NCBI RefSeq assembly: GCF_021458635.1
Contig: NZ_JAIRDQ010000005.1
Coordinates: forward strand, 124,001 to 188,000
DNA length: 64,000 nt
Source of the DNA: Bradyrhizobium monzae
Lineage (GTDB): Bacteria; Pseudomonadota; Alphaproteobacteria; Rhizobiales; Xanthobacteraceae
Direction: 5' to 3'
Every line of letters starts with the position of its first letter. Positions within the stretch are counted from its first letter, which is position 1. The notes below the pieces were generated by a model. It had not been told where the DNA came from. It did not search any database and was given only the letters and a program-made list of their open reading frames with translations. Both the position numbers and the translations under genes were made by a program. Below are positions 51,144-58,694 of the stretch, one piece after another.

Positions 51144-51950
51144 ATGCCGATCGCGGGGCAAAAGCTGGCCTTTGTCATGGCCTCGTCCAGCCATGGAACG
51201 ATGATCGTCAATCGTTTCGATTATCGCATGGTCGCCCCCGACCGCGGCTATGGCGTGGGATTTCAGATCCTCAACGCGGCCGCTTTCGATCCCGGCGAAG
51301 TCAAGATCGCGCTCGAGCTGCTGGCCTTGCGGCGCAAGCACCACGGGGACGGCGTGATCGCGATCGACTGCGGCGCCAATATCGGCGTTCACACCATCGA
51401 ATGGGCTTCGGCGATGACCGGCTGGGGCTCGGTGATCGCGATCGAGGCGCAGGAGCGAATCTACTATGCGCTGGCCGGCAACATCGCGATCAACAATTGC
51501 TTCAATGCGCTCGCCGTGCATGCGGCCGTGTCGTCTGAATCCGGCACGCTGCCAATTCCAAATCCGGACTACTTCACGCCGTCGAGCTTCGGCAGCCTGG
51601 AACTGCAGCAGCGCCCGAACAACGAATTCATCGGCCAGCCCATCAATTACGCCGACAACACCGTCGTCGTCCGGAAGATGACGCTGGACGAGCTCAATCT
51701 GCCGCGGGTCGATTTCATCAAGATCGACATCGAAGGTATGGAGATGGAAGCCCTCAGCGGGGCCCGGGACACCATCAACAAGAACCACCCGATCCTGCTG
51801 ATTGAAAAGATCAAGACGGACATCCCGCAACTCGAGCGATGGCTCGCCGACAACGGCTACAAGGCCTTCGCTCTCGGCATCAATATTCTCGCCATCCATC
51901 AAAGCGATCAGAGCCTAAAGGATATCAACGCGCCGCAAAGGGCGGCCTAG
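51144..51950 (+). CDS. FkbM-family methyltransferase
   Basis: A 268-residue SAM-dependent methyltransferase. AIDCGANIGVHTIEWASAMT is motif I (DxGAxxG), VIAIEAQERIYYALAGNIAI the acidic loop, and VDFIKIDIEGMEMEALSGAR the FkbM signature (KIDxEGxExxxL). It methylates hydroxyl groups of polyketides, sugars or exopolysaccharide in known cases; the substrate here is unknown. GAGGGGGAG lies before the ATG. No glycosyltransferases are adjacent, so it stands alone. Confidence 0.92.
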   Translation: MPIAGQKLAFVMASSSHGTMIVNRFDYRMVAPDRGYGVGFQILNAAAFDPGEVKIALELLALRRKHHGDGVIAIDCGANIGVHTIEWASAMTGWGSVIAIEAQERIYYALAGNIAINNCFNALAVHAAVSSESGTLPIPNPDYFTPSSFGSLELQQRPNNEFIGQPINYADNTVVVRKMTLDELNLPRVDFIKIDIEGMEMEALSGARDTINKNHPILLIEKIKTDIPQLERWLADNGYKAFALGINILAIHQSDQSLKDINAPQRAA

Positions 51951-52053
51951 GCCGAACGGCTGCTACGGGCTACGCCGCTACCAAGTCGTGATCGAAATTC
52001 GCTTGCCTTGCTTTGCGTCCTTTTGCACTCTTCCCGGGCAAGGAGACCAACGC

Positions 52054-52335
52054 ATGAAGATCAGGACAGTCGCATGTGCGCTCGGAACGGCCGTAGTGCT
52101 GTGCAGCCTCGGAATGTCAGGCGCTGAGGCCAGGGCGAGGAAGGCCGTTGTCGTTCGCGCCCCGCAAGAAAGGCTCGTCGTCACGGCGCCCGTGCTCCGG
52201 CCGACGCCGTGGGATTACAATGTTGTTCCGCGCTATCGCTATCGACCCGAAGACGACCGGGTGGATGCCTACGGCCCGCCGTTCGTGCCGTCCTATGTTC
52301 GTTATGAGGGGTGGCGCTGGCCGTATTGGTGGTAG
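52054..52335 (+). CDS. Small exported Tyr/Arg/Pro-rich protein
   Basis: A 93-residue protein with signal peptide MKIRTVACALGTAVVLCSLG, cleaved near AEA. The mature part is basic then aromatic: YNVVPRYRYRPEDDRVDAYG, ending EGWRWPYWW. No family is recognised. AAGGAGACC precedes the ATG. It is followed by a family A repeat at 52364. Confidence 0.7.
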   Translation: MKIRTVACALGTAVVLCSLGMSGAEARARKAVVVRAPQERLVVTAPVLRPTPWDYNVVPRYRYRPEDDRVDAYGPPFVPSYVRYEGWRWPYWW

Positions 52336-52363
52336 AGCCCGGCTCTCGGAACGATCGGCTCTC

Positions 52364-52452
52364 GTAGGGTGGGCAAAGCAGAAGCGTGCCCACCATTCCC
52401 GGCCGTAGAACTGGCTCGTGGGCACGGCGCTCTGCGTCTTTGCCCACCCTAC
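52364..52452. repeat. Dispersed palindromic repeat, family A (copy 3)
   Basis: GTAGGGTGGGCAAAG ... CTTTGCCCACCCTAC: a perfect 15-bp outer stem, with inner GTGCCCAC and GTGGGCAC arms as in the other two copies. Confidence 0.88.
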
Positions 52453-52586
52453 GGCACCTTCACTGACGCGCTATTTGCCGTTAACCTGTGTTCCGGCTCC
52501 ACGCTTCCCCGGCCTTGCTAGAAATGACCCCCGTCGATACCGTACGTTGCAGATGACGAGATTTTCTAGGGAATGGACCGGCTGGA

Positions 52587-53585
52587 ATGACCGTAATTGA
52601 GCGCGTGGCGTCGGAGGACTCTCCGGCCCCGAAAATGCCGCCCGGCGTGCTGGTCGACGGCCCGGTGGTCGACGCAAAATTTCGCGATTCCTACATCTCG
52701 TTCGCCCTGATGATTTTGGGCTCGATCGGCGCGCTGATCTGGGCCTTCTGGCAAGGCATCGGGCGGGTGGAGGTTTCGGTCTTCGCCGGCATGTTCATGC
52801 TGACCACGATGGGGATCGGCTTCATGCACCGCTACTTCGTGCATCGGAGTTATCGGGCCGGTCCGGTGATGCGGACGATCCTCGCTGCGATCGCCACGAT
52901 GGCGGTGCAGGGCTCGATCCTGAAATGGGTGAGCAACCACCGGCGGCACCATCTTCACTCCGACAAGCCCGGCGACGTCCACAGCCCTTACTATGACGGC
53001 GACGGCAACCGCATTGGCTCCTTCGCCAAGGGGATGGGGCATGCGCAAGGCGGCTGGGTGTGGGATCAGGCGACCACCGATTCCGAATACTATGCCAGGG
53101 ACATTCTGGCCGACCCGATCGCCATGTTCTTCACCAGGACGCGCTGGTACTGGTACGCGCTGTCGGCGATCATCATTCCCGGCGGCATCGGCTACGCCTT
53201 TGGCGGCGTGCACACGATGATCAGCTGCGTGCTGTTCTCCGGCCTGTTCCGCAGCTACCTCATGACCATGGCGACGTCACTGGTCAACTCGGTCTGCCAT
53301 AGCGACGGCCGCTATGGCTATCGCCGCTATGAGCTCAACGACGGCACGACCAACGAGCTGGTGACCACGATCCTCACTTTCGGCGAAGGGCTGCACAACA
53401 ACCATCACCGCTTTCCGCGCGATGCCTACCTCTCGCACGCCTGGTACGAGATCGACATCAACGGCCTGATCATTCTCGGGCTCGGGAAACTCGGCCTCGT
53501 CCACGACATCTTTTCGGCCGGCAGCCGGCAGCGAGGTGTGGGCGACGGCAAGAGTGCAATGCCGGATACGGAAGCGACGGTCTGA
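52587..53585 (+). CDS. Acyl-CoA/fatty-acid desaturase
   Basis: A 332-residue integral membrane di-iron desaturase. Three His boxes are intact: HRYFVHRSY, NHRRHHLHSD and GLHNNHHRFP. Four membrane segments flank them (SYISFALMILGSIGALIWAF, ALSAIIIPGGIGYAFGGV). It inserts a double bond into acyl chains (delta-9-type layout) with oxygen and an electron donor. It probably adjusts membrane fluidity. The ATG at 52587 has a weak ribosome site. No regulator is adjacent. Confidence 0.93.
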   Translation: MTVIERVASEDSPAPKMPPGVLVDGPVVDAKFRDSYISFALMILGSIGALIWAFWQGIGRVEVSVFAGMFMLTTMGIGFMHRYFVHRSYRAGPVMRTILAAIATMAVQGSILKWVSNHRRHHLHSDKPGDVHSPYYDGDGNRIGSFAKGMGHAQGGWVWDQATTDSEYYARDILADPIAMFFTRTRWYWYALSAIIIPGGIGYAFGGVHTMISCVLFSGLFRSYLMTMATSLVNSVCHSDGRYGYRRYELNDGTTNELVTTILTFGEGLHNNHHRFPRDAYLSHAWYEIDINGLIILGLGKLGLVHDIFSAGSRQRGVGDGKSAMPDTEATV

Positions 53586-53590
53586 AGCTT

Positions 53591-53629
53591 GTCGGATGGG
53601 TTTCGCAAGTGCTCCACCCATCCTACGAC
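53591..53629. repeat. Short family B palindrome (end fragment)
   Basis: GTCGGATGGG and CCCATCCTACGAC with GTTTCGCAAGTGCTCCA between: the compact form of the family B element found whole at 56306-56400 and 56931-57018. It lies between convergent genes. Confidence 0.7.
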
Positions 53630-53630
53630 A

Positions 53631-54416
53631 CTACTTGTCGTCCTCCGCCGCAAGGCGCTGAAACTGCGGCTTCATCGCGTTGACCTTCGCGACATACGCC
53701 GCGACGAGGTGATCGCCGCAGCGCTCGGCCGCGATCATCTGAAACTTGCGGCGCGCATAGGCCGTGGCCGGACCCGCGCCGCAGAGATGGATGAAGGCGG
53801 CGAGATCCTGCCTCTCGCGCGCGCTCGCCTTCACGTCGCCGGCGAGGTCGAGAACCAGGGCCACTTGGCGGTCCAGATACACCGATGCCAGCTCGACAGC
53901 GTGGCTCGGGATCGCGCGCGGGTAGAGGCCCCTGAACCCGCAGCCTGACGCCGTGACCGCGTTGTCGCGGACACAGAACCGCGCGGCCTCGGTGAGGGCC
54001 GGATCGGTCATCTGGAAGAGGCCGACGGCGCTGGAGGCGGGCCGGTAGATCGCGAGGGGATTGAAGCTCCATCGCCAGCGCCAATAGGTGCGGGCCACCG
54101 GATTGCCTGAACTCTCGACCTGCGCCAGTGCGGCCAGCAATTCGGGCGTGACCGTCGCGGTGGAATAGGTGCGGAAGAGGGGGCCGTATTGGCGCCAGGT
54201 CTCGGCCGGCTCCTTGTCGAGAGTGTTGCCGGCAAAGACGAAGAGCTCGGTTGGCTTGCGGATCAATTGATAGGCGATGTTCACCAGCACGACGATCGCG
54301 AGCAACACCGCTATGCTGCCCACGATCCGAACCATCCGCGGCGCCCGCGCAAACGTCTTTCGTGCCCGCCGGATGCTGCGAAGGCGGGGGAGGAGGCGCT
54401 TGCGTTTGCTTGGCAT
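53631..54416 (-). CDS. SLT-domain lytic transglycosylase-like protein, membrane-anchored
   Basis: A 261-residue protein with a very basic N-terminus (MPSKRKRLLPRLRSIRRARK) and one membrane segment (IVGSIAVLLAIVVLVNIAYQ). An SLT-fold domain follows: LLAALAQVESSGNPVARTYW carries the catalytic glutamate (ES motif) and SSAVGLFQMTDPAL the GLFQ motif. It should cleave glycan strands in the periplasm. The Lys/Arg-rich leader could bind phospholipid. The gene lies just downstream of the second coiled-coil protein on the same strand, 31 bp apart, so a shared operon is likely. Confidence 0.85.
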   Translation of the reverse strand: MPSKRKRLLPRLRSIRRARKTFARAPRMVRIVGSIAVLLAIVVLVNIAYQLIRKPTELFVFAGNTLDKEPAETWRQYGPLFRTYSTATVTPELLAALAQVESSGNPVARTYWRWRWSFNPLAIYRPASSAVGLFQMTDPALTEAARFCVRDNAVTASGCGFRGLYPRAIPSHAVELASVYLDRQVALVLDLAGDVKASARERQDLAAFIHLCGAGPATAYARRKFQMIAAERCGDHLVAAYVAKVNAMKPQFQRLAAEDDK

Positions 54417-54447
54417 GGGTCTTGGGGGGAGCGTGACTTCTGCGAGC

Positions 54448-55494
54448 TCACCAATCCGGGTCGCCGTAAGGATCCATATAGGGCGGCGGCATCCAGGGTC
54501 CTCGCGGCGGAGGCCTGGGCCGTCGGGGTGCGGCCGCTTGCACGTGCGGCCGTGCGGGCGCAGCCGTGTCGTTGCTCACCGCGCTCCGCACGACGGGTTT
54601 CGCGGATGCAGACGCCGATGGAGCCGTCAGTTGCGTTTGCAGCGCCTGGACCTGCGCGGCGAGGCGCGCATTGTCCGCCGCATCCTTCTCCTGCGCCGCC
54701 TTGAGCTGTTGAATGGCGTCGGCCTGCTCGCGCAGCGTCTGCTCGCTGCGGCTCTTCAGTTGCTCGAGCTTTCCGTTGATGCTCGCAAGCTCGCTGGTGA
54801 TGGTCTTGAGCGATTGCGCGAGGTCGGACGATGACGGGTCAGGGGCTTGGGCGCCGGTTTTTGGCGCATCAGCAGTTCTTGGAGCGTCAGCTTTTGGAGC
54901 GATTTCCGTTTCCTTGCTGGGCGGCGGCGCGGGCACCGGCGTTGACTCATCGGCAGCAGCAAGTTGCACCGCCGGCGGTTGCGCCGGACTTTCGACCGCG
55001 GAGGCTCGTGGTGGCTGACTGGCGGCCGGCGGAGCCCATCGCGCCATGATCGACTTGCTGATTGACTTGGCCTCATCGCGATATTGCGAAGCGAAGGCGG
55101 CACCGAGAAGGCCGATCGCCAGCACGAGGATAACCAAAGCGCGTAGCATGGGCCGATCTCCCCGCAGGCCTTCATTGCGCACTTGGCTACCCGGCGCCGG
55201 CGCGTTGTCCTTGGGAGTCTCGTCCTCGGGAGTCTTGGCCGCCTTCGCGCCGGCACTTGCCTGCGAGACCCGCGGACGATCGTTGCCGTGTTCCATTCCG
55301 GAAACCAGCCGGTCCAGCCGCGCAAGATCTTGCTCCGCGCTCTTGATCTGGTCATAGGCCCGCGCCAACCCGCCATCGGCGCGGACCTCGTCCGCCTTGA
55401 GGGCATCAGGTTTGGCGGCATCAGGTTTGGCGGCATCAGGCTTGCCGGTATCAGGTTTGGAGTCGTCCGCTTCAGGCACCGATGCACGCTCCAT
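54448..55494 (-). CDS. Single-pass membrane protein with coiled coil and proline-rich tail (second copy of architecture)
   Basis: A 348-residue protein. The cytoplasmic N-terminus carries a four-unit Lys-Pro-Asp-Ala repeat (residues about 10-30). One membrane helix follows (MLRALVILVLAIGLLGAAFA), then a Pro/Ala linker. The coiled coil (SLKTITSELASINGKLEQLK, EQTLREQADAIQQLKAAQEK) leads to a proline-rich end (RPRPPPRGPWMPPPYMDPYG). The order of parts is the same as in the protein at 36411-37430, though the residues differ. The ATG at 55494 has no strong ribosome site, and a longer frame is open upstream. It is next to the SLT protein, which suggests an envelope role. Confidence 0.78.
   Translation of the reverse strand: MERASVPEADDSKPDTGKPDAAKPDAAKPDALKADEVRADGGLARAYDQIKSAEQDLARLDRLVSGMEHGNDRPRVSQASAGAKAAKTPEDETPKDNAPAPGSQVRNEGLRGDRPMLRALVILVLAIGLLGAAFASQYRDEAKSISKSIMARWAPPAASQPPRASAVESPAQPPAVQLAAADESTPVPAPPPSKETEIAPKADAPRTADAPKTGAQAPDPSSSDLAQSLKTITSELASINGKLEQLKSRSEQTLREQADAIQQLKAAQEKDAADNARLAAQVQALQTQLTAPSASASAKPVVRSAVSNDTAAPARPHVQAAAPRRPRPPPRGPWMPPPYMDPYGDPDW
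55403..55462. repeat. 15-bp tandem repeat inside the membrane-protein gene
   Basis: Four direct copies of GCATCAGGTTTGGCG-like units, the last two slightly diverged. They encode the repeated KPDAA/KPDTG units of the N-terminal region, a likely site of length variation. Confidence 0.85.
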
Positions 55495-55629
55495 CCAGTC
55501 GGGCGCTAATGGGAGGGCGGCAGTCCGATCGCAGGAATGATAGGCCTCGCCACCGTCCAACACAACGCGCGTGCGAAGGAGAAATTGTGGCGGCCTCGGT
55601 GCACTGTCTCCGGAATTTGCAGCCGGCAA

Positions 55630-56145
55630 TCAATAGCGGCCGCCGCTGCCCTTTTGCTGCGTGATCCAGTCCGACAATGTTCTCGGTGCCGATTTCGCAG
55701 TCCGGCCCGGTGATGCCTTCAGATTGTCGCGGACGCCTTTCGTCGGACGGGCGCGCGGCGCTTCCGTTGCGTTGACGCTCTTCAAGGCAGCCGTCGATGC
55801 CTCTGCGGCTTCCTTCTCGAGGCGCAACTGTTTCAATCGCGCCATCTTGATGCGCTCTGCCTCGACTTCGGGTCGTTCGGCGAGCAGCGGCTTGGGTTGA
55901 GCAAGCTCGGCCGGGACCAGGACACCGACAATAGTTGTCTCGCCGAGCGCCTTGCAGGCTTCGAGCCGATGCAGTCCCTCGACCAGAACGAGGCGGTCTC
56001 CGTCGAGCCGAACCGAAATGGGAGCCTGTTGTCCGATGTCCAGAATGCTCTCCGCGATCTCCCCGACGGTCTCGGGCTTGATAGCCTTCTTCTGCTTCGT
56101 GGGAACGAAGATCTTCTCGATCGGGAAGCTTTCCGGTTTGGGCAT
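55630..56145 (-). CDS. ParB N-terminal (Srx-like) domain protein
   Basis: A 171-residue protein with a ParB/sulfiredoxin-like nuclease or CTP-binding domain in residues 1-85: FPIEKIFVPTKQKKAIKPET, ILDIGQQAPISVRLDGDRLV and LVEGLHRLEACKALGETTIV (the GxHRLxA motif). A charged helix and a basic, Lys/Ser/Arg-rich tail follow. It lacks the HTH and dimer domains of chromosome-partition ParB and no parA is nearby, so it is not the segregation protein. Such lone domains occur in plasmid, phage and defence genes. Confidence 0.85.
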   Translation of the reverse strand: MPKPESFPIEKIFVPTKQKKAIKPETVGEIAESILDIGQQAPISVRLDGDRLVLVEGLHRLEACKALGETTIVGVLVPAELAQPKPLLAERPEVEAERIKMARLKQLRLEKEAAEASTAALKSVNATEAPRARPTKGVRDNLKASPGRTAKSAPRTLSDWITQQKGSGGRY

Positions 56146-56305
56146 AACTCGACTCCGCTTCTACCGGGCCCGTCGGAACCCATGCCGGTTGGGTTGGGAG
56201 TTTAGGAGGGAAGGGAGCGAGCGCAAAGGCAATTTCGGCGGTGGGGTATCGATGAGCATTGAAGCCGGAACCAAACTGCGATTATGGCCGCACGATTCCG
56301 GTGAC

Positions 56306-56400
56306 AGCTCGTAGGATGGCTTGAGCCCTTGCGAAACCCATCATCGTCCTGTGGTTGCGGTTGATGGGTTTCGCTGCAGCTCTACCCATCCTACGAGCTG
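56306..56400. repeat. Dispersed palindromic repeat, family B (copy 1)
   Basis: Outer arms CAGCTCGTAGGATGG / CCATCCTACGAGCTG (perfect), with inner GCGAAACCCATCA and TGATGGGTTTCGC arms. A full copy of the element also found at 56931-57018. It lies between the ParB-like gene and the DUF2442 gene; the rest of 56146-56485 is non-coding. Confidence 0.88.
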
Positions 56401-56485
56401 AAATTATCGTGTCTCACTTCAAGGGTGCAGTCCAGCGCCGCAATTCCAGCTTCGCGGGGAAGCGCCCGTGGGGCGGATCGGCCGC

Positions 56486-56734
56486 CTAGGCTGCGTGCTC
56501 CGTGGAGCGCGTTACGTCGCCGCGTCCTGCGAGCAGGCCAGCAACGGAGATATCTTCGTCCAACGCTTCCCAGTGCAGGCCGACGCGGCTGAGTTCGACT
56601 TGCTCGCGTTCATCTGGCGTTGCATGCAGCAGGCGCGGAAACCACGCGAGCGGGATCCCGAGTGTCCTTCCATCGGACAGTTCGACCCACATCGTGTGTT
56701 CGTCGAAGCGGACGCTAATTGCCGAAATGGTCAT
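56486..56734 (-). CDS. DUF2442 protein
   Basis: An 82-residue protein. ISVRFDEHTMWVELSDGRTL, GIPLAWFPRLLHATPDEREQ and VGLHWEALDEDISVAGLLAG are the DUF2442 pattern. The family is usually encoded directly after a DUF4160 gene and the pair is considered a putative toxin-antitoxin module, with unproven activity. It overlaps the DUF4160 gene by 20 bp, so it is translated from the same transcript. The protein looks intact. Confidence 0.88.
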   Translation of the reverse strand: MTISAISVRFDEHTMWVELSDGRTLGIPLAWFPRLLHATPDEREQVELSRVGLHWEALDEDISVAGLLAGRGDVTRSTEHAA

Positions 56735-56984
56735 GCCAAGCCTTCAGAAGAAGATCGCGGTTGTCTTCCACCACGCGCAGGATATTCGAAAGTTCCCGCG
56801 GATTGAAGCCATAACTGTCGGCTATTGATATGCCCGGCTCAAGCCAGATCTTGGCATCCCGGCCGCCGCCTTTGACGTGGATATGCGGCGGCTCGGGTGG
56901 CTGGCCTTCGTTTGAGAAGAAGCTCGTAGGATGGGTAGAACGAAAGCGAAACCCATCAAAGGTTCCTCCGCGCGGAAACAGCAT
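56715..56984 (-). CDS. DUF4160 protein with 5' end replaced by a repeat
   Basis: An 89-codon frame. The conserved part begins at FFSNEGQPPEPPHIHVKGGG and continues AKIWLEPGISIADSYGFNPR, ending LLLKAWHDHFGN, all DUF4160. The normal start (M-P-x-hydrophobic-GYRFFF) is missing. Instead residues before FFSNEG are encoded by a family B palindromic repeat (56931-57018), which leaves the frame open and supplies an ATG at 56984. No ribosome site precedes it. The gene may be expressed with a new N-terminus or be inactive. It overlaps DUF2442. Confidence 0.7.
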   Translation of the reverse strand: MLFPRGGTFDGFRFRSTHPTSFFSNEGQPPEPPHIHVKGGGRDAKIWLEPGISIADSYGFNPRELSNILRVVEDNRDLLLKAWHDHFGN

Positions 56985-57018
56985 GGGTTTCGCAAGGGCT
57001 CAACCCATCCTACGAGCT
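56931..57018. repeat. Dispersed palindromic repeat, family B (copy 2, inside the 5' end of the DUF4160 gene)
   Basis: AGCTCGTAGGATGGG / CCCATCCTACGAGCT outer arms are perfect, with GCGAAACCCAT/ATGGGTTTCGC inside. The right end touches the stop region of the DUF2971 gene and the left end lies within the DUF4160 coding region. Confidence 0.88.
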
Positions 57019-58096
57019 AGCTTCTGAGAGCCGTATCCGATTTTACGACCTGAACATCAAACCCGTGCTTCTCCAACAATATTTTGGCCGCAAGCATCTG
57101 ATTTTCTTGATCGCGATGTGGGCCGACGATGACCTTCTTGATGGGTAGAGGATTTTTGAGATCCTTGAATAGTCGCACGAACGGGACCATGGTGCCGCCC
57201 CATCCCTCGCGAAAGGAAATCTCCTTCCAGGGGCGCTTGTCGCGAATGCTGGCGACGAGCTTCGCCGATCGCGTTGGGAGCGCAACGATGCGGTATTCGT
57301 TCTCTTCGGCGAAGCGTGGGCTCTTCAAAAACGGTACCGCTTCGACAAAGGCCCGAATATAGGATTCGAGGTCACGGTCTCCGAGAAGCTGGCTGACTTC
57401 CGGCCGCGCAGCTAGATTTGGAGTGTTCTCCCGAAAGCCAACTTTTAATGTGGCTGCAGCCAAACCTTCGAACCGGTCGATCTTTGCGGCCTTCCGATGA
57501 TCATGGTATTCGACCTGCCTGGTTATGAGGCCCTGATACGAGTGGGCGTTTGTCTCCTCCAGAATTAAGTCGTCCAGTTGGCTTTCATCAAATTCGATTG
57601 CAAAGCCTCCTTTGGCGTAGCCGCGCCACTGACTTAGCAGCCCGTGATCACACTCTGGTGCGCCCACCGCGTGCCGGCAGAACGACGTAATGTGAATCGG
57701 TGAGGTACGATCAACAGCCCTTAGGATGGCTGAAGTTGCTTTCTCCGCCTCGGTAGTCAATGCGTCGCCTCGCAAGGCGTATTGAATCTCTGGCCGAAAG
57801 GCACCGCATTCCATCAACTTAGGAACGAGCTTTCTGAAATCGGCCTCAATTTGCGGCGTCAAAAGGCGACTGAGCAGTTGGCATTCCGTCGTATCGTTCA
57901 GAAAACTAGCATGTGTGGCCCAAAGAGATTTTGTCTCAATGATGCCGATCAGGCCTGAAGGCGTGGTGTAGTGGAAAAGCGAGAAACTGTCGTCTCGTGT
58001 TCGCTGTGGCGGCTGCTCGAAATAGGCCTTGTTGCGTGGGGGCGTTTGTTGAGCCGACCGATTTGAGCCTGCTCGCTTTTTTCTATTCTTGCGCAT
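57017..58096 (-). CDS. DUF2971 domain protein
   Basis: A 359-residue protein. The DUF2971 core spans residues 40-250: LFHYTTPSGLIGIIETKSLW, ATHASFLNDTTECQLLSRLL, ITSFCRHAVGAPECDHGLLS and QWRGYAKGGFAIEFDESQ. This family of unknown role is found mainly in accessory regions and sometimes near defence genes. The start MRKNRKKRAGSNRS is chosen at 58096; 25 more codons are open upstream. Base composition is visibly lower in GC than in neighbours (many A-rich codons), a sign of transfer. The stop region is shared with the end of the family B repeat. Confidence 0.85.
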   Translation of the reverse strand: MRKNRKKRAGSNRSAQQTPPRNKAYFEQPPQRTRDDSFSLFHYTTPSGLIGIIETKSLWATHASFLNDTTECQLLSRLLTPQIEADFRKLVPKLMECGAFRPEIQYALRGDALTTEAEKATSAILRAVDRTSPIHITSFCRHAVGAPECDHGLLSQWRGYAKGGFAIEFDESQLDDLILEETNAHSYQGLITRQVEYHDHRKAAKIDRFEGLAAATLKVGFRENTPNLAARPEVSQLLGDRDLESYIRAFVEAVPFLKSPRFAEENEYRIVALPTRSAKLVASIRDKRPWKEISFREGWGGTMVPFVRLFKDLKNPLPIKKVIVGPHRDQENQMLAAKILLEKHGFDVQVVKSDTALRS

Positions 58097-58267
58097 TGTT
58101 CCCCGCAGTTTACGCAACCTGTGAGCCGAGTGAGAGTATGGCGCAACCGAATGACAGGCGCCCCGCAACAATTGGGTCAGATTGCGCCCCTGCGAAGCCG
58201 ATCGCTTTCGCCGCGGCCTCTACAAGCATCGTTTCGCCCGTCAGAGCTCAAAACAAACTTAAAATAA

Positions 58268-58301
58268 AGAAGCAGAAGTCCATGAGTGGACTTCTGCTTC
58301 T
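58268..58301 (-). terminator. 15-bp perfect hairpin terminator
   Basis: AGAAGCAGAAGTCCA - TGAG - TGGACTTCTGCTTCT: a perfect 15-bp stem with a 4-base loop. On the minus strand it is followed by TTATTTTAAG, a U-rich tail. It lies four bases after the stop of the small peptide gene. Confidence 0.85.
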
Positions 58302-58305
58302 ATCT

Positions 58306-58395
58306 TTACATCAGGGCTTTGATGATCGCTGCGACTCCGAAGAGGCACAGCGCAACATTCACCCTGACTTCGATGATGATCTGAGGTTTTCGCAT
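58306..58395 (-). CDS. 29-residue hydrophobic peptide
   Basis: The minus-strand frame begins MRKPQIIIEVRVNVALCLFG and ends VAAIIKALM-stop. A basic N-terminus followed by one membrane-spanning helix gives the look of a small membrane protein or type I toxin peptide. GAGGG sits seven bases before the ATG. The stop codon is immediately followed by the strong hairpin at 58268-58301. It lies in the lower-GC accessory patch between the DUF2971 gene and nrdJ. No family is recognised. Confidence 0.55.
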   Translation of the reverse strand: MRKPQIIIEVRVNVALCLFGVAAIIKALM

Positions 58396-58694
58396 TGGAA
58401 TGCCCTCGGATCACGCCGGCGCAATCCGTTTGGGTTGCGTCTCACGTCCCATCGAACGAATAAGCCGTCGTTCACAGGTGCATCGGCCCACCTCCGACGT
58501 TCTAGAACCGTCATCGGTAGCCCCGAGCCGCCCCGAGGGGCGCCGCTATATCTCTGGAAGCTCATATCTACCAGACTTTAGCGGCGGGTCGGGTCTCGGG
58601 ATGCGACGTATCCATTCGAATGGCTGCTTTGCGAAGGCAGTTTCGTTTGGGGTCGCAGTTCTGTGTTCCTATCTCCTCACGTCGTATCGAACGC
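58396..58694. other. Intergenic region downstream of nrdJ
   Basis: About 300 bp. It holds CCATTCGAATGG (58613-58624, a perfect 12-bp palindrome) and CTGC-TTTGCGAAG-GCAG (58622-58638), a possible weak terminator for nrdJ. The promoter of the 29-residue peptide should be here. No supported gene was seen. Confidence 0.45.

Noticed and set aside
55630..56145. Chromosome partition ParB or a parS region
   Set aside because: The HTH and dimer domains are absent, no ParA is adjacent, and no TGTTTCACGTGAAACA-like site was found.
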